DNA from: Pegoplata infirma
Taxonomy: Eukaryota > Arthropoda > Insecta > Diptera > Anthomyiidae
DNA: 64,000 nucleotides
Reading direction: 5' to 3'
Assembly: GCA_963921195.1 (NCBI GenBank)
Contig: OY992536.1
Location: 286,645,530-286,709,529, forward strand
Below, in pieces: positions 36,661-48,489 of this stretch. The notes below the pieces were generated by a model, which was given only the letters and a program-made list of their open reading frames with translations, did no database searches and was not told the origin of the DNA. Position 1 is the first letter of the stretch. Each line of letters opens with the position of its first letter. The translations under genes were made by a program, and so were the position numbers.

Positions 36661-39350
36661 TTTGCTAAAGCAATTTGTTGCAGCAACATTTTAAAATTAA
36701 TTACATATGAAAAAATTAATAGGAATTTATAATTTGTTTCAGGTCTTAGTGGGTGTTCTATAATATTTCAAAGTTTACTTAGCAGCAACTTATTTCAGCA
36801 ACATTGAAATATACAAATAAGTCAGCAACATTTTAAATGTTAGACCAGACAAATTTCTAACGTAAATATTAATCTATAATTTATAGAAAGTCTATTGTAA
36901 GTTTATTCAAAATATTCATTAGCAACATGTTGCCAAAAAGATTTCGATACTAAATAGAAAATTTTATGAATTTAAACAAACATTTATGGATTTTTATACA
37001 AATTTTGTTTGCAACATGTTGCAGCAACATATTTGAATGCATAGAAATATGTATGTAACATTTTTTATTTTTAAAATTTTTTAAATTTAGATCTCCATGA
37101 AATTTTCTATAATATTTGTATACACTGTAAAATTTTTTGTAAGTTTTATTCAAAATATATCAAAAAGATACTAAATAGAAAATTTTATGAATTAAAACCA
37201 AAAAATAATTATGGATTTTTAAACAAATTTTGTTTAGAAAATGTTGCAGCAATATTTTGAATACATAAATAAATGAAATCAACATTTTTTTTATAAAAAT
37301 TTGATATCTATGAAATTTTTTATTTGATTTGTAGTCACTAAAAGTTTTTGTTAGCAACATATTGCAGCAACATTTTTATATTTGCAGATATATATTTTGG
37401 ATTGTTATATTAGTTACATTTAGATTTTTATTATATTTCGGCAACTTAAAAAAAGTTATTAGCAACATGTTGCAGCAACATTTTCAAAACAGCTTATTTC
37501 CATTAAATTTTCTAAAATATTTGTATTCACTTCTAAAACTTTTTGTAAGTTTATTCAAAATATATCAAAAAGATGTCGATAGTATAAAAAATTTTATTTA
37601 GAAAATGTTGCAGCAACATTTTGAAGACATAAATATGTGTATTGAAATTTTTTTTTATAAAAATTAGATATCATTGAAATTTTCTAAAAGATTTGTTGAC
37701 ACTTTAAAAGATTTTGTTTGCAACATGTTGCAGAATCATTTTTATATTTGCTGATATATACTTTGGCCTTATTTAAAAATAAAGTTATTAGTACCATGTT
37801 GCAGCAACATTTTTAAATCGCTACGTAGGGCCTAAAATTTCGTTGAATGTTAATAGTTCTTAAAACTTTTTTTAAATTTTTTATTGGATTTGTATTACAC
37901 TTTTGATTTTTGTTGTTAGCAACATGTTGCAGTAACATTTTTTGTTATGGTATTTATATTTTTGATTGTTATTTTCGTTACTTTTGGCTTTATTTTTTAA
38001 TTTTGGCAATTTTAAAAAATTTTGCTAGCAACATGTTGCAGAAACATTTTAATATTATCATTTATATGAATTTGGGCTTAAAATTTCTTTATATTTACAA
38101 ATTCTATAGCTTTGATTGCAAACATTTGAAACTTTTATAAGCAACATTTTGCTGCAACATTATTATATTTAAATGTCGTATAAAACCTGATTAAACTTTA
38201 GTAAGATTTTATAGAACTGTGTTGGATTTAAAAAAAAAAGAAGCCAACATGTTGAGGGAAAATGTTTGTTTTTTCTAATATATGACTGGTTTATAGGATG
38301 TGTTGGATTAAAAAAAACGTAGGCAACATGTTGAGGCAACATGTTTCTTTTTTCTAATGTATGGATATCTTTTTTAAACAAAAATGTTTAAACCCTATTT
38401 TTTCTTAGAAATCCGTTTCTTTATCAAAATTTTGGAAGGTTGCATTTGATGGCAAACATTTGAAACTTTTGTTGGCAACATGTTGCTGCAATATTATTAT
38501 ATTTAAATGTCATATAAAACTTGGGTAAACTTTTTATTTTAGTAAGATTTTGTAAGACTTGTGTTGGATTAAAAAAAACCAAAGGCAACATGTTGCGGCA
38601 ACATGTTTCGTTTTTCTAATGTATGGATGTCTTTTTTAAAAAAAATGTTTATACTCTATTTTTTCTTAGAATTCCAATTCTTTTTCAAAATTTTAAAAGA
38701 TTTTATTTGCAACATGTTGCAGCAACATTTTAAGTTATGAATATTATACAATAGTTGTATTTTTTTTACTAGCACTTTGTTGGTGCTAAAATTTGTTTTA
38801 AAATATTGCTGCATTTTTTAATATTCTATTTCTCGCAGCATGTTGCAGCAACATTATAAATTATAAATATTTTACAATAAGTGCATTTTTTTACTAGCGT
38901 TTTGTTGGTGCTAAAATTTGTTTTAAAATATTGCTGCATTTTTTAATATTCTATTTCCCGCAACATGTTGCTGCAACATTTTAAATTATGAATTTTTACC
39001 TGTATTAACTTTATATTTTAGAAATTATTGTTTTAACTAGCATTTTGCTGGTGCTTATATTTGTTTTAAGATTTTGCTGCTTTTTTAAATATTCTATTTC
39101 TCGCAACATGTTGCAGAAGAAACAATTTTTTATGAATATTTTACAACAACTGTATATTTTTTTTTAACTAGCATTTTGTTGGTGCTAATATTTTTTGTAA
39201 AATATTGCTGCATTTCTCAACATTCTATTTCTCGCAACATGTTGCAGCAACATTTTAAATTCTGAATATTTTACTACAATTGTATTAATTTTTTTTGCTG
39301 GTACTAAAATTTGTTTTTAAATACTGCTGCATTTCTTAATATTCTATTTC
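36660..39350 (+). repeat. GCAACATGTTGC field 5 (intron 2)
   Basis: Exact palindromes at 36,922, 37,011, 37,462, 37,720, 37,919, 38,028, 38,475, 38,585, 38,709, 38,960, 39,103 and 39,234, plus close variants. From 38.70 to 39.35 kb a short unit of about 123-143 bp repeats with CTAGCATTTTGTTGGTGCTA and TTAATATTCTATTTCTCGCA. At 38.14-38.69 kb units resemble the 205-bp repeat just upstream of exon 2. Text around GTTTATTCAAAATATATCAA is repeated at 36.9, 37.15 and 37.55 kb. Confidence 0.88.
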
Positions 39351-39354
39351 TCCC

Positions 39355-41530
39355 TTTGTTTATTGAATTTTCCATTATTATGGCATTTTAGATTATTATC
39401 ATTTAACACCTTCATTTTCACTGTTTGGTGTTTTTATAATTTCTATAGACTATAATAAAAAACAACAAAATCATTTCAAAGTATTTCTTTGTTTTTATTG
39501 TCATAATCATAAAAGTTAATAATTACAGAAGAATCCCTCTATAAAAAAAAAAAACCCCGATATATAACTACAACCTGTGAGATAACAGTTGGTAGTTGTA
39601 AGACAACAAGACTTGTGCAGTTTTTGCTGACTTCATACATGCTTCTTTATTAAGAACTTAACACCTTTTACTTCAAGTGTCTGTTATTTTGTTGTTTACC
39701 TTACAAGAGTACATATTTTTATACACTCTTGCAGTTTTAAACACTGTATATCTCTAAGGCTTACCTACTCATACTTCAATAGGAACATTTTTATTAACCT
39801 GTTAAACGTTTAGGTGTTTTATTGGACTTAAAATTAAAATAAAATTTCAAAAACTACTTTTTTTCAAGCAGAACCTATTTCGATAAAACTCCTAATGACA
39901 TAAAAGTTTTTGTTTTTTAATTTTTTCTTTAATTGTTCATTTAACAGGTTAATAGAAAGAATTAAAGTAAATATCACACTATTTTTCCTATAAAATAACA
40001 GAACTTAAAAAAACCTAAAAGACAAGTGCCTGCCTGAAAAGTAGGAAAAACGCAAGTCATTTCATTATGAAAAGACGGGGGTTATTTAAACACTCATTCC
40101 TCCACGTCTTTCATAATAACAGGACCTTATATAAAACTCATTAGTGTTCAGTTAAGCCATGTGTAACATGAAAATTGAAATGAAATGGACAAAAAAAACT
40201 CACAATAAAAAAACACCCGCTAAACTCAAAAAAATAAAAACCTTTTAACTGATGATTAAAACCGAAACATATTAGATAAAAAAAAAACTTTGGCCAGTAA
40301 CAAAATAAAAACCATTTCAAATACTAATTGAAAAATTATAGTGTTTAAATACAAAACACAAAAATTTTAGGGGTTAACAAAAACTAACAAAAAAAGAACG
40401 TATTAAATTTAGAAGAAATATCTAAAAAAAAGAACTTATTTCTTTATTTTTACACAAAACTCAGGTGCAATTTGTTTAGAGTTTTATAATCCTTCAAACA
40501 AAAGAAAACCGGAAAAAGTGAGCATTCATTGTTATAACATAAATGGTCAGTTTTTAAAAGAACTCACAAAAAAAGCAGATGTTTTTGTTTCAATACTGAC
40601 AAAATTTGCATATGTTTTAGAAAGAGATAGCTGTATATCTACAAAACATTTAGAAATTTTACAAATTATCATTTATCATAAAAATATATAAATTAAAGAA
40701 AATGTTTGTAAATAAACAATTTGTCATATTTTTTTGCTTTGTGTTGTTATTGTTTGTGTTCTCTACAAACTATCAAAAAAGAAAAGAAAATATTTTATAA
40801 TAAAACAATTCAAGAACTTAAAAAGAAGCAAGAAAGAACAAAAAAATCATTTTTGACATAAATTGGTCAAAAACCTATCAACAAATATGTCTAAACTGTC
40901 AACGATGACATTGCAAATGTTTACAATTTTATAATCTTCCTCATCACAACATTAAAAATGAGATGATGAAAATATCTCCTCTCTCTCAGTGTTTGTAGAC
41001 AAATTTAATATTTGTATACATGTACTCTTTGAAAATAAAAACACAATTTTTTTTTATTGTTGGTTTTGAATTTTTGACAGTTAAAAAGATGGTAATAAAT
41101 TACAGAAAAATATATATAAAAACAACTGTGTGTATTATACCAGACACTCAATGTTTATATACACAGTAGCCTTTTTTTTGATTCAACAACAACAACAACG
41201 AAAACAACAGTTTTATGTAAAGATTTATTACAATTTCGTGCATTGTAAAAACAGGCCTCCTTTTAAATGTCAAAACAATTTACACATGATATTGACTTTT
41301 ATTTATTAAAAAATATATATATAAACTTGTTGATTTAAATGAAAGTAAAATGAAAAATAATTTTGTGCGGGAAAATATAACAAGAATTTAATAAATTAAA
41401 AGCGGATTTTTAAAATTGGTAAAGAGTTTTATAAAAAAGAATCTATAACGATAACTTTGAAATTTTAACATAAATAATGTTAATTTTGTTATTAATTTTA
41501 ATATTCTGTAAAAATCTTAACATTTTGGTT
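39355..41530. other. motif-free island of intron 2
   Basis: About 2.2 kb without the palindrome, between two repeat-bearing stretches of the same intron. It is more complex than average, for example GTAAGACAACAAGACTTGTG near 39,600 and GAAAAGACGGGGGTTATTTA near 40,070. No open frame or RNA gene recognised. Candidate position for regulatory sequence, by inference only. Confidence 0.4.
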
Positions 41531-42390
41531 ATAATTTTTCCTTAGCAACATTTTGTGTTTCTGATACATGTTGCAGCAACATTGTACATATTGTTAATAA
41601 ACTAAACTTTTTGTTAAACACTGATAACAGGCGTCAAAATATATTGTTTTCTTTTTTTTTAGTTACAGAAACATTTTAGACTTTGGCAACATGTTTCAGC
41701 AACATTTTTTAAAATTTGCTAAAAATTTTAAAAACTTGAGAAAAGCTATATTTTGCTTGAAAATAACTTATTTTACAATATAACAACGATTTTTGCCCTT
41801 TTGGCTTCAGCATCATAATATATTGCTAATCTTTAGCTCAGCAACATTTTAAAATTTCATATAAAATACCTGAATGTATAGGAATTTATAGTTTTAGCCT
41901 AAAAATATGATTTTCTAAAATTTTTGGTCCTAGCAACATTTTATTTTCTGGCAACATGTTGCAGCAACATTTTTTTTAATGGATTAAAAATTGAAAATTT
42001 TAAGTTAAAAACAATATTTACTTTCAAAAAAATCATAGGAGCAATAAAAAATATGAATGTTATTAAATTTAAGCGTTAGCAACAATGAATGTTGCAGCTA
42101 CATAATTTGGTAGAATGCAAACAAATTTTCATTGAGCCAGAAAATCACTGCAAGTCTAAAATAAAAATAAAAATTTCGTATTTTTTTTTCGAAGCACCTA
42201 AGTGACATAAAAAATTCAGCAACATGTTGCGGCAACATTCTAGAAAATTGTATAAAACCTTAAATTTTCACTGAAAAATACAAATTTCTCTCAATATAAA
42301 TAACTTTCTATCAAAATGTAAATTCTGCTTACTTTTTTACCTAACCTAAACTAAATGTTTCAGCTACATGTTTCTGCAACATTTTCAAAA
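41530..42390 (+). repeat. GCAACATGTTGC field 6 (intron 2, downstream part)
   Basis: Exact palindromes at 41,951 and 42,219. Variants are near 41,568, 41,684, 41,935, 42,078 and 42,358. Copies are sparse and flanks share little, so this looks like an old or degrading part of the family. Confidence 0.75.
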
Positions 42391-43111
42391 GCTCCCTTAA
42401 ACTTAAAATTTGTGATAAAAATTCATTTGTTTCGTTAAATTTATTCATATTGCTTTGTTTACACCACTTTTTTTCAATTTCCCCATATCCAGCTGATTTG
42501 TAAGCGCCAACAATTTCCCTTTACTTAATCACTTTCTTATATCATTTCATAAATACTAGATTTTTTTAATAGATTTCACTTCTTCTTCTTCTTAGTTCGT
42601 CTTGTAACAGAAAAAAAAAAATATACTTATAGAAATTCTAAAATTGGCATTTCAGAAATGCATAGCATTTCCTTTAACTTATGCTCTAATTAAAATACCA
42701 AATGTTAAAAAACATACACTTATATTCTAGATATACACAGAAAAAGAACACCACACTACACTTTCTATTACTAAGTATGTGGTATTTAATGAGAGTGTTT
42801 ATACACTCTACACACCACACTCTACTCTAAACATACACTTTTTTTTATAACCCTCTAACGAAAACTAAAAAATAAAACAAAAATTAGATATAGAATCAAA
42901 TATTCTTTATATGATGACGGCGGTTTCTTGTCGCCATTAGTGTAAACAAATTTAAGCAATATGAAAATGATGATGTTGATATTGCTGAAGATGAGTAGAG
43001 TAGAGTGAGCATAGCCTATTATTTCGAAAAAGAGATTTTGTGAAAATATATTTTGTATGGCACTGTATTGAATAAATTTATAATTTGTTTATTGTATTAA
43101 TATTTTTTTTT
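42390..43111. other. A/T-rich intronic DNA upstream of exon 3
   Basis: No palindrome copies. A CACA-rich patch at 42,735-42,845 contains GAGAGTGTTTATACACTCT, a symmetric word, beside CACCACACTACACT/ACACCACACTCTACTCT direct repeats. Confidence 0.45.
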
Positions 43112-43134
43112 TTAAACATTTCTTTCTTTAACAG
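43112..43134 (+). other. 3' splice site of hth exon 3
   Basis: TTTCTTTCTTTAACAG tract just before the base that completes the split Glu codon. The His-Pro-Leu-Phe start of the HM domain follows directly. Confidence 0.93.
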
Positions 43135-43276
43135 ACATCCCCTATTCCCGCTGTTGGCTCTGATATTTGAAAAATGTGAATTGGCCACATGTACGCCCAG
43201 AGAACCTGGTGTGCAAGGTGGTGATGTATGTTCGTCAGAATCATTTAATGAAGATATTGCAATGTTTAGTAAACAG
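43135..43276 (+). CDS. hth: homothorax coding exon 3 (start of HM/MEIS-A domain)
   Basis: Internal coding exon: one base finishing a Glu codon, then 47 codons reading from [16 protein letters not shown] through [12 protein letters not shown] and [15 protein letters not shown]. This is the nearly invariant opening of the Hth/MEIS (HM) N-terminal homology domain, which contacts the PBC domain of Extradenticle/Pbx. The acceptor is a T-rich tract ending ACAG at 43,134, and the donor is GTAAGT at 43,277, phase 0. The expected next residues of the domain (an I/V-R-S-Q-K type sequence) are not found in the remaining 20.7 kb, so the next exon lies beyond the window. Reading through the donor would add only 17 unrelated residues before a stop. 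The exon has higher G/C and codon constraint than its surroundings. The homeodomain and C-terminus are not in this window. Confidence 0.97.
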
Positions 43277-43282
43277 GTAAGT
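43277..43282 (+). other. 5' splice site of hth exon 3
   Basis: GTAAGT consensus donor after the Lys-Gln codons AAA CAG. Intron phase 0. Confidence 0.93.
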
Positions 43283-43424
43283 TCAAATAACAGACATTTA
43301 AAATATGAAATGCCAGATTTTTTTTTGTAAGAAAGAAATTAAGGTGATTAATATGAAAATACAAAGTTTGCTATAAAAGTATAAGAAGCTGATGAAAAAC
43401 CGAAAAAACCCTGTATAACTACTT

Positions 43425-45265
43425 TTACCATTGCAACATGTGGCTGCAACATTTAACAAATTTTTGATTCATATATAGCCAAATTTTTTGTTGCTCAAAA
43501 GACAAATGTTATGTATATTTTTGTTTAAATCTGTATCAGCAACATGTTGCAGCAGGGTTTAAAAAAAAATTGAGGCAGAACTTGTCTGCAACATTTTTCA
43601 AGCCTTTTAACTTTTTACTGAAATAATTTTTTTGTATGAAACATGTGTCTGCAACATTAGCCTCACATTGTTAACTTTGTTTTAGTATATTTGCTTAAAT
43701 TTTTGTTGGCAACATGTAGCACCAGCAAATTTAAACATTTTTGAGCAACACTTGTCTCTAACATTTTCATATCCATTTTAGCTTTTAGTGAAATAGTCGA
43801 TTTTTTTACATGTGAGCTTCAACATTAGCTAAATGTTGCTGCAACATTTTAAAATGTTAAATTTATTTGATATTTTAAAATCTTTATTAGCAACATTTTG
43901 CAGCAGCAAATTTAAAATGTTTTAGCAGCACTTGCCTGCAATGTTTTCTTAATGTTGCTTCAACATTTGTAATTATTTATTTTTTTAGATATTTCTATAG
44001 TTTATGAGTTTAACATGGCTTATAAGATAATATTTAAATTTTTTTAAGATTCCTTTTAGCAACATGTTACTGCAACATTTTAGTTTTGTTACTAATAACG
44101 TTAATTGTTTTTTCTCGTTTAAAATTAATTTTAGTGACAAATTGGCTGTTTTTTTCTTTAACATGAGTGTTTTTTTATTAGCAACATAATGCACAAATAT
44201 TACTAGAAGTTAACGCAACATTTCAAATGATTAAAATTAGTATATTTTTTATTTTTTTTTTAATTCAAGATAACTAAAATAAATTTCTTACAATTTAAAA
44301 AAATGTTTAGCAACATGTTGCTGCAACATTTTAAAAAGCTCATTTTCAAAGACCATTTCATACATTTTAAGTTGATTAAAATTTACAAATTTTTTTAACT
44401 TTTTCTTAGCAACATGTTGCTGCAACATTTTAAAAATAATGTATTTCTTGAAATTTTGTAGATTTTTAATTCATTTTACATTGTGTTTGAAATCTTTTTA
44501 ACATTCTAAAAAATCTTTCTTTGTGTTTTTGTCTTAAAAAAAATGAATTGTTTAGCAACATGTTGCTGCAACATTTCAAAAAGCTCATTTTTAAAGACCA
44601 TTTTATACACTTCAAGTAGCTTGATTAAAATTTACTTATTTTTTACACTTTTTCTCAGCAACATGTTGCTGCAACATTATAAAAAAGTTGTATTTCCTGG
44701 AATTTTGTAGATTTTTCATTCAGTTCACTTTGTGTTTGAAATCTTTTTAACATTCTTAAAAATCTTTCTTTATGTTTTTGTCCTTAAAAAAATTAATTGT
44801 TTAGCAACATGTTGCTGCAACATTTTAAAAAGCTCATTTTAAAAGACCATTTCATACATTATAAGTAGCTTGATTAAAGTTTACTTTTTTTTTAAACTTT
44901 TTTTAAACTTTTTCTTAGCAACATATTGCTGCAACATTTTAAAAATAATGTATTTCTTGGAATTTTTTAGATTTTTCATTCATTTCACATTGTGTTTGAA
45001 ATTTTTTTAACATTCTAAAAAATCTTTTTTTTGTGTTTTTGTCTTTAAAAAAATGAATTGCTTAGCAGCATGTTGCTGCAACATTTTAAAAAGCTCATTT
45101 TAAAAGACCATTTCATACATTTTAAGTAGCTTGTTTCAAATGCACTTACTTTTTTAACTTTTTCTAAGCAACATGTTGCTGCAACATTTTAAAAATTTTG
45201 TATTTCCTGGAATTTTGTAGATTTTTCATTCATTTCACATTGTGTTTGAAATCTTTTTAACATTC
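43425..45265 (+). repeat. GCAACATGTTGC field 7, about 250-bp tandem array
   Basis: Scattered variants start about 157 bp after the exon 3 donor, with an exact copy at 43,539. A clean array follows with two sites per unit. The first-site cores are 44,310, 44,555, 44,804 and about 45,064 (variant GCAGCATGTTGC). The second-site cores are 44,409, 44,658, about 44,918 (variant) and 45,168. Unit steps are 245-260 bp. Every site carries the T-type extension GCTGCAACAT. Shared flanks include AAAAGCTCATTTTAAAAGACC and TTCATTTCACATTGTGTTTG. Confidence 0.92.
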
Positions 45266-46600
45266 TAAAAAATCTTTCTTTGTGTTTTTGTCTTTAAAAA
45301 AATGATTCATTTAAGTTTTTTTTTGTTTAGTTTTTTTGTTTTATTTTTATATTATAGCATCTATGCTTTAAATATCTTACAATAATGATGATCTTTATTT
45401 TCTGGCACTTCATTAATCATCGCTACAAAACAGCCAAAACGACGACGTCATTTAACTTTTTTTTTTCTTCATTTCTTAATGTTATTTTTTGTGTTGTTGG
45501 GTTACAATACTATGCACAACACAAATTTTCAAAATATAATTCTACAAAAAAAAAACCAAAACATTAAATTTCAAGATATGAAAATGATCATGATCATACA
45601 TAGTATGTGTATAAAACTAAAAAAGAACATGAAGAAGATGAGCAAAATTAACCCATTAAAAGATTTAAAAAACAAAATCCTATTCAACAAAACGACTGAA
45701 TTTTATTTTTTTGTATGCCAAGTGTTAATAACAATTGAGGCTGAAAAATTCTTTACACTCTGTGGCAATGTATAATATTTAACTTGTACAATGTCTCTAA
45801 TTTTATGACTGTTTATAAGAGGATATATATGATTTTAATCTCTTGAATTTTTTTTCAGTTTTTTTTTTTTTGGTATAGCTCTAAAGAAATTAAAAATATA
45901 ATTTTAAAATAAAGCCTTTTTTTTAGATGCATCATTAGTAAAGCTAACACTCGCTACTAGCATTTATAGTTTTATAGAGACCAAGAAACAGACGGAGGGA
46001 CAGACAAAACTTTGGCAACACTCAAAAACCGAATATATATATAGTTTTTTGAAATCTCAAAATAATCCTCATGAATACAAATCGACACATGAACGTTAAA
46101 ACACATTTATTTAACATTTTGTTAAAAATAAATCTCTAAATGAAAATTATTTTTAAAATCTCACAAAATACCACATGTGTATTCTATAGATACTAAAAGT
46201 CCACACAGAACTAAAACAAATTAAAAACAAACATGAAATCAACAAATTTCGAATATTCTTAATTTTTTTTTCTTTCAAAAAATATATTGAAAAATTTGTC
46301 AATATTTTTTTGATATAAAAAAAAAACTTAGTTTTTTTTGTTAATTTAGCGTATACATTTTTTTTTATAAAAAATAAATTCCTCTAAATCACTTCAAGGA
46401 ATATAAAAAGAAAAAAACTTTAAAAAATGTGTTCTTGATTTTTTTTCTGTTCTTTAAGTCTCTTGGCAAAGCTGTCAAAATTCCAAATGATGCATAAATA
46501 AAAACATCATTTTTAGACTTCCTTTTATAGTCGTTTTTTATGGGGTTTAGGTATAAAAGCAAAAACAGCTAAGTCTAAATTTAAAAAAAAAATAAGATAT
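45265..46600. other. motif-free island
   Basis: No palindrome copies. Two overlapping open frames at 45,385-45,775 have no recognisable domain and a random-looking composition. A short GACAGACGGAC-like AGACGGAGGGACAGAC at about 45,990 recalls the DINE/mini-me proto-microsatellite but lacks the rest of the element. Confidence 0.4.
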
Positions 46601-47000
46601 AAATCATAGCAACATGTTGCTGCACCATTTTAAAACACTTAAAATGCAAGGTCTTTTAACACTTTTTAAGCAAATTGGATTAAATTTACTGTTTTTGTAA
46701 TTTTGTCTTAGCAACATGTTGCTGCAACTTTAAGATGTTGCAGCATGTTGCTGCAACATTAAAATAAAAAGATTATTATATGACTTAGAATTTCATTTAT
46801 AGTCGTGTCAATAGTAATTCGTTTAATCAGCAAAAACGCCTGTCAAAATTTAAAAAAAAATAAGATATTAATCATAGCAACATGTTGCTGCAATATTTTA
46901 AAACACTTATAATGCAAGGTCTTTAACACTTTTTAAGCAGATTGAATTAGATTTACTCCTTTAAATTTTTTCTTAGCAACATGTTGCAGCAACATTTCAT
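46600..47000 (+). repeat. GCAACATGTTGC field 8, about 267-bp duplication
   Basis: Cores at 46,609 and 46,877 (268 bp apart) and at 46,711 and 46,976 (265 bp apart) form two copies of a two-site unit. AAATTAAAAAAAAATAAGATAT precedes each first site and TTAAAACACTTA(A/T)AATGCAAGG follows it. An extra ATGTTGCAGCATGTTGCTGC cluster lies at about 46,735-46,755. Confidence 0.88.
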
Positions 47001-48480
47001 AATAGTTGTACATCTTCGAGTTTTGTGGTTTTTTATACATCTCGACTTTCTTTTAAACTCGTTTTTACAGTATTTTGTTAAAATGGCAAAAAGGGCTAAG
47101 TCAAAAATTAAGATATAAATCATTTCAATGTAAATTATTTTGAGTTTTTAAATACCAATATTTTGATATGTTATTGATATGAAAACTTTTTACTTATAAT
47201 GACTTAATCATTTCTGTTATATTATCTTAAATATATTGTATGCTAAATGCTTGTATTAAAAAAAAAACACCAAAACAAACAAATACATTATAATGTTAAG
47301 GGAACAATTTATGTGGCAAAAAATTTATATATAAACTGGCAACCAAGTAAGACCCAAAGTTGCAACATCTCTAAAATATATAAAAAAAAACTATAGGAAC
47401 AAAAAAAAAAATTAAAGAATTTTATAACATGATGAGGTGCCTGAAATGATGAGGTTTTTAATGTGATTTCGCGCGCGCGTCTTAAGCAATAACTAAATAT
47501 AAAAAAAAAAAAATAAGAAAATGTATTTTAAAATAAAATTTCTTTTTAACGCACATAAAAATAGTTGCATGATGCATGTTGCATACATACAAATACTCAC
47601 TTACTTTTAGTGTTTTAAATACTTAAATTTATAAACAGCCAAGACTGACAGACAGACATAAAGTCTCATTTTTGTTGATGTTTTTTTTTCTTGTTGTTGG
47701 TTAAAACATTAGCAACTTCATAAAAATGATAATGATAATGATCATCATCATCGACATAATTATCAACACAATATCACATCATTATAATATACCAATCATA
47801 CCAGCAACATCTTCGTCGTCATTGTCGTCATCATAATATCACATCTTCCTTAGGAGTAAGAGTAATCACATGACTGTAGGATGTATAACAATATTGCCTA
47901 AAATATCTGGTGTGGTTATGGAATGTTTATGTAGCTACAAAATATCATATAATTTTGATGTTAAAAACATCGTAAATTATTTAAATGTCAGTGCCGGCAG
48001 TTAAAAATCCACAACATTTTATGGAGTTTTTAAAAACAAATTTTGGGTTTTTAGTTTTTTTTTGTCTGTCCCCTAATAAACAGAACGGAAATTTTTATTA
48101 TAATCAAATATAATTAGATCTAGTGTCATCTTACGTTCAATGAAATAATAAAAAAAAAACATATTTAATACATCTGGAAAAGTGAAGAGACAAAATTCAA
48201 CAAATTAGGAACTCTTCAACAATTATTAACGATACTTTAAATATATAAGGGTTTAAAATCACATTGACATTAACGACAGAGAGACATACTTAGTAATTGA
48301 AGATCGTTAAGGAATGAAAACAAGCATGTCGTCCATATGTGTTTTGTTTGAAACAGAAACTGAAAGCGATTTATGCGCAGTTTTAAAAAATCATTTTAAA
48401 TTTTAGGAGATAATCAACAGAAACTGCAAACAATGACTTCATTAAGTTATTGTTAGTCATAGATTTAAAAAAAAATATTT
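47000..48480. other. motif-free island with short microsatellites
   Basis: No palindrome copies. Contains GCGCGCGCG at about 47,471-47,480 and a GATAATGATAATGATCATCATCATC tract at about 47,726-47,750. Text at 47,770-47,850 is richer in CATC/GTCGTC triplets. No gene recognised. Confidence 0.45.
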
Positions 48481-48489
48481 TTTTAAATT

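Larger units (their letters stand above)
35898..43134 (+). other. hth: hth intron between exons 2 and 3
   Basis: Phase-2 intron of 7,237 bp with GT-AG ends. It holds GCAACATGTTGC-family repeats at 36.66-39.35 and 41.53-42.39 kb and a motif-free interval between them at 39.36-41.53 kb. No open frame in it resembles a protein. Confidence 0.92.

Noticed and set aside
43085..43330. Continuous open frame running through exon 3 and both splice sites as one small gene
   Set aside because: Only 43,135-43,276 matches Hth. The ends are intronic, and the consensus acceptor and donor mark the true borders.
45385..45775. Two overlapping frames of 60 and 98 residues in a motif-free island
   Set aside because: Composition is random-looking with no domain, no splice sites fitting a gene, and the two frames contradict each other.
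47471..47480. GCGCGCGCG as a Z-DNA or CpG element
   Set aside because: Only about nine bases long and isolated; too little to support a functional call.
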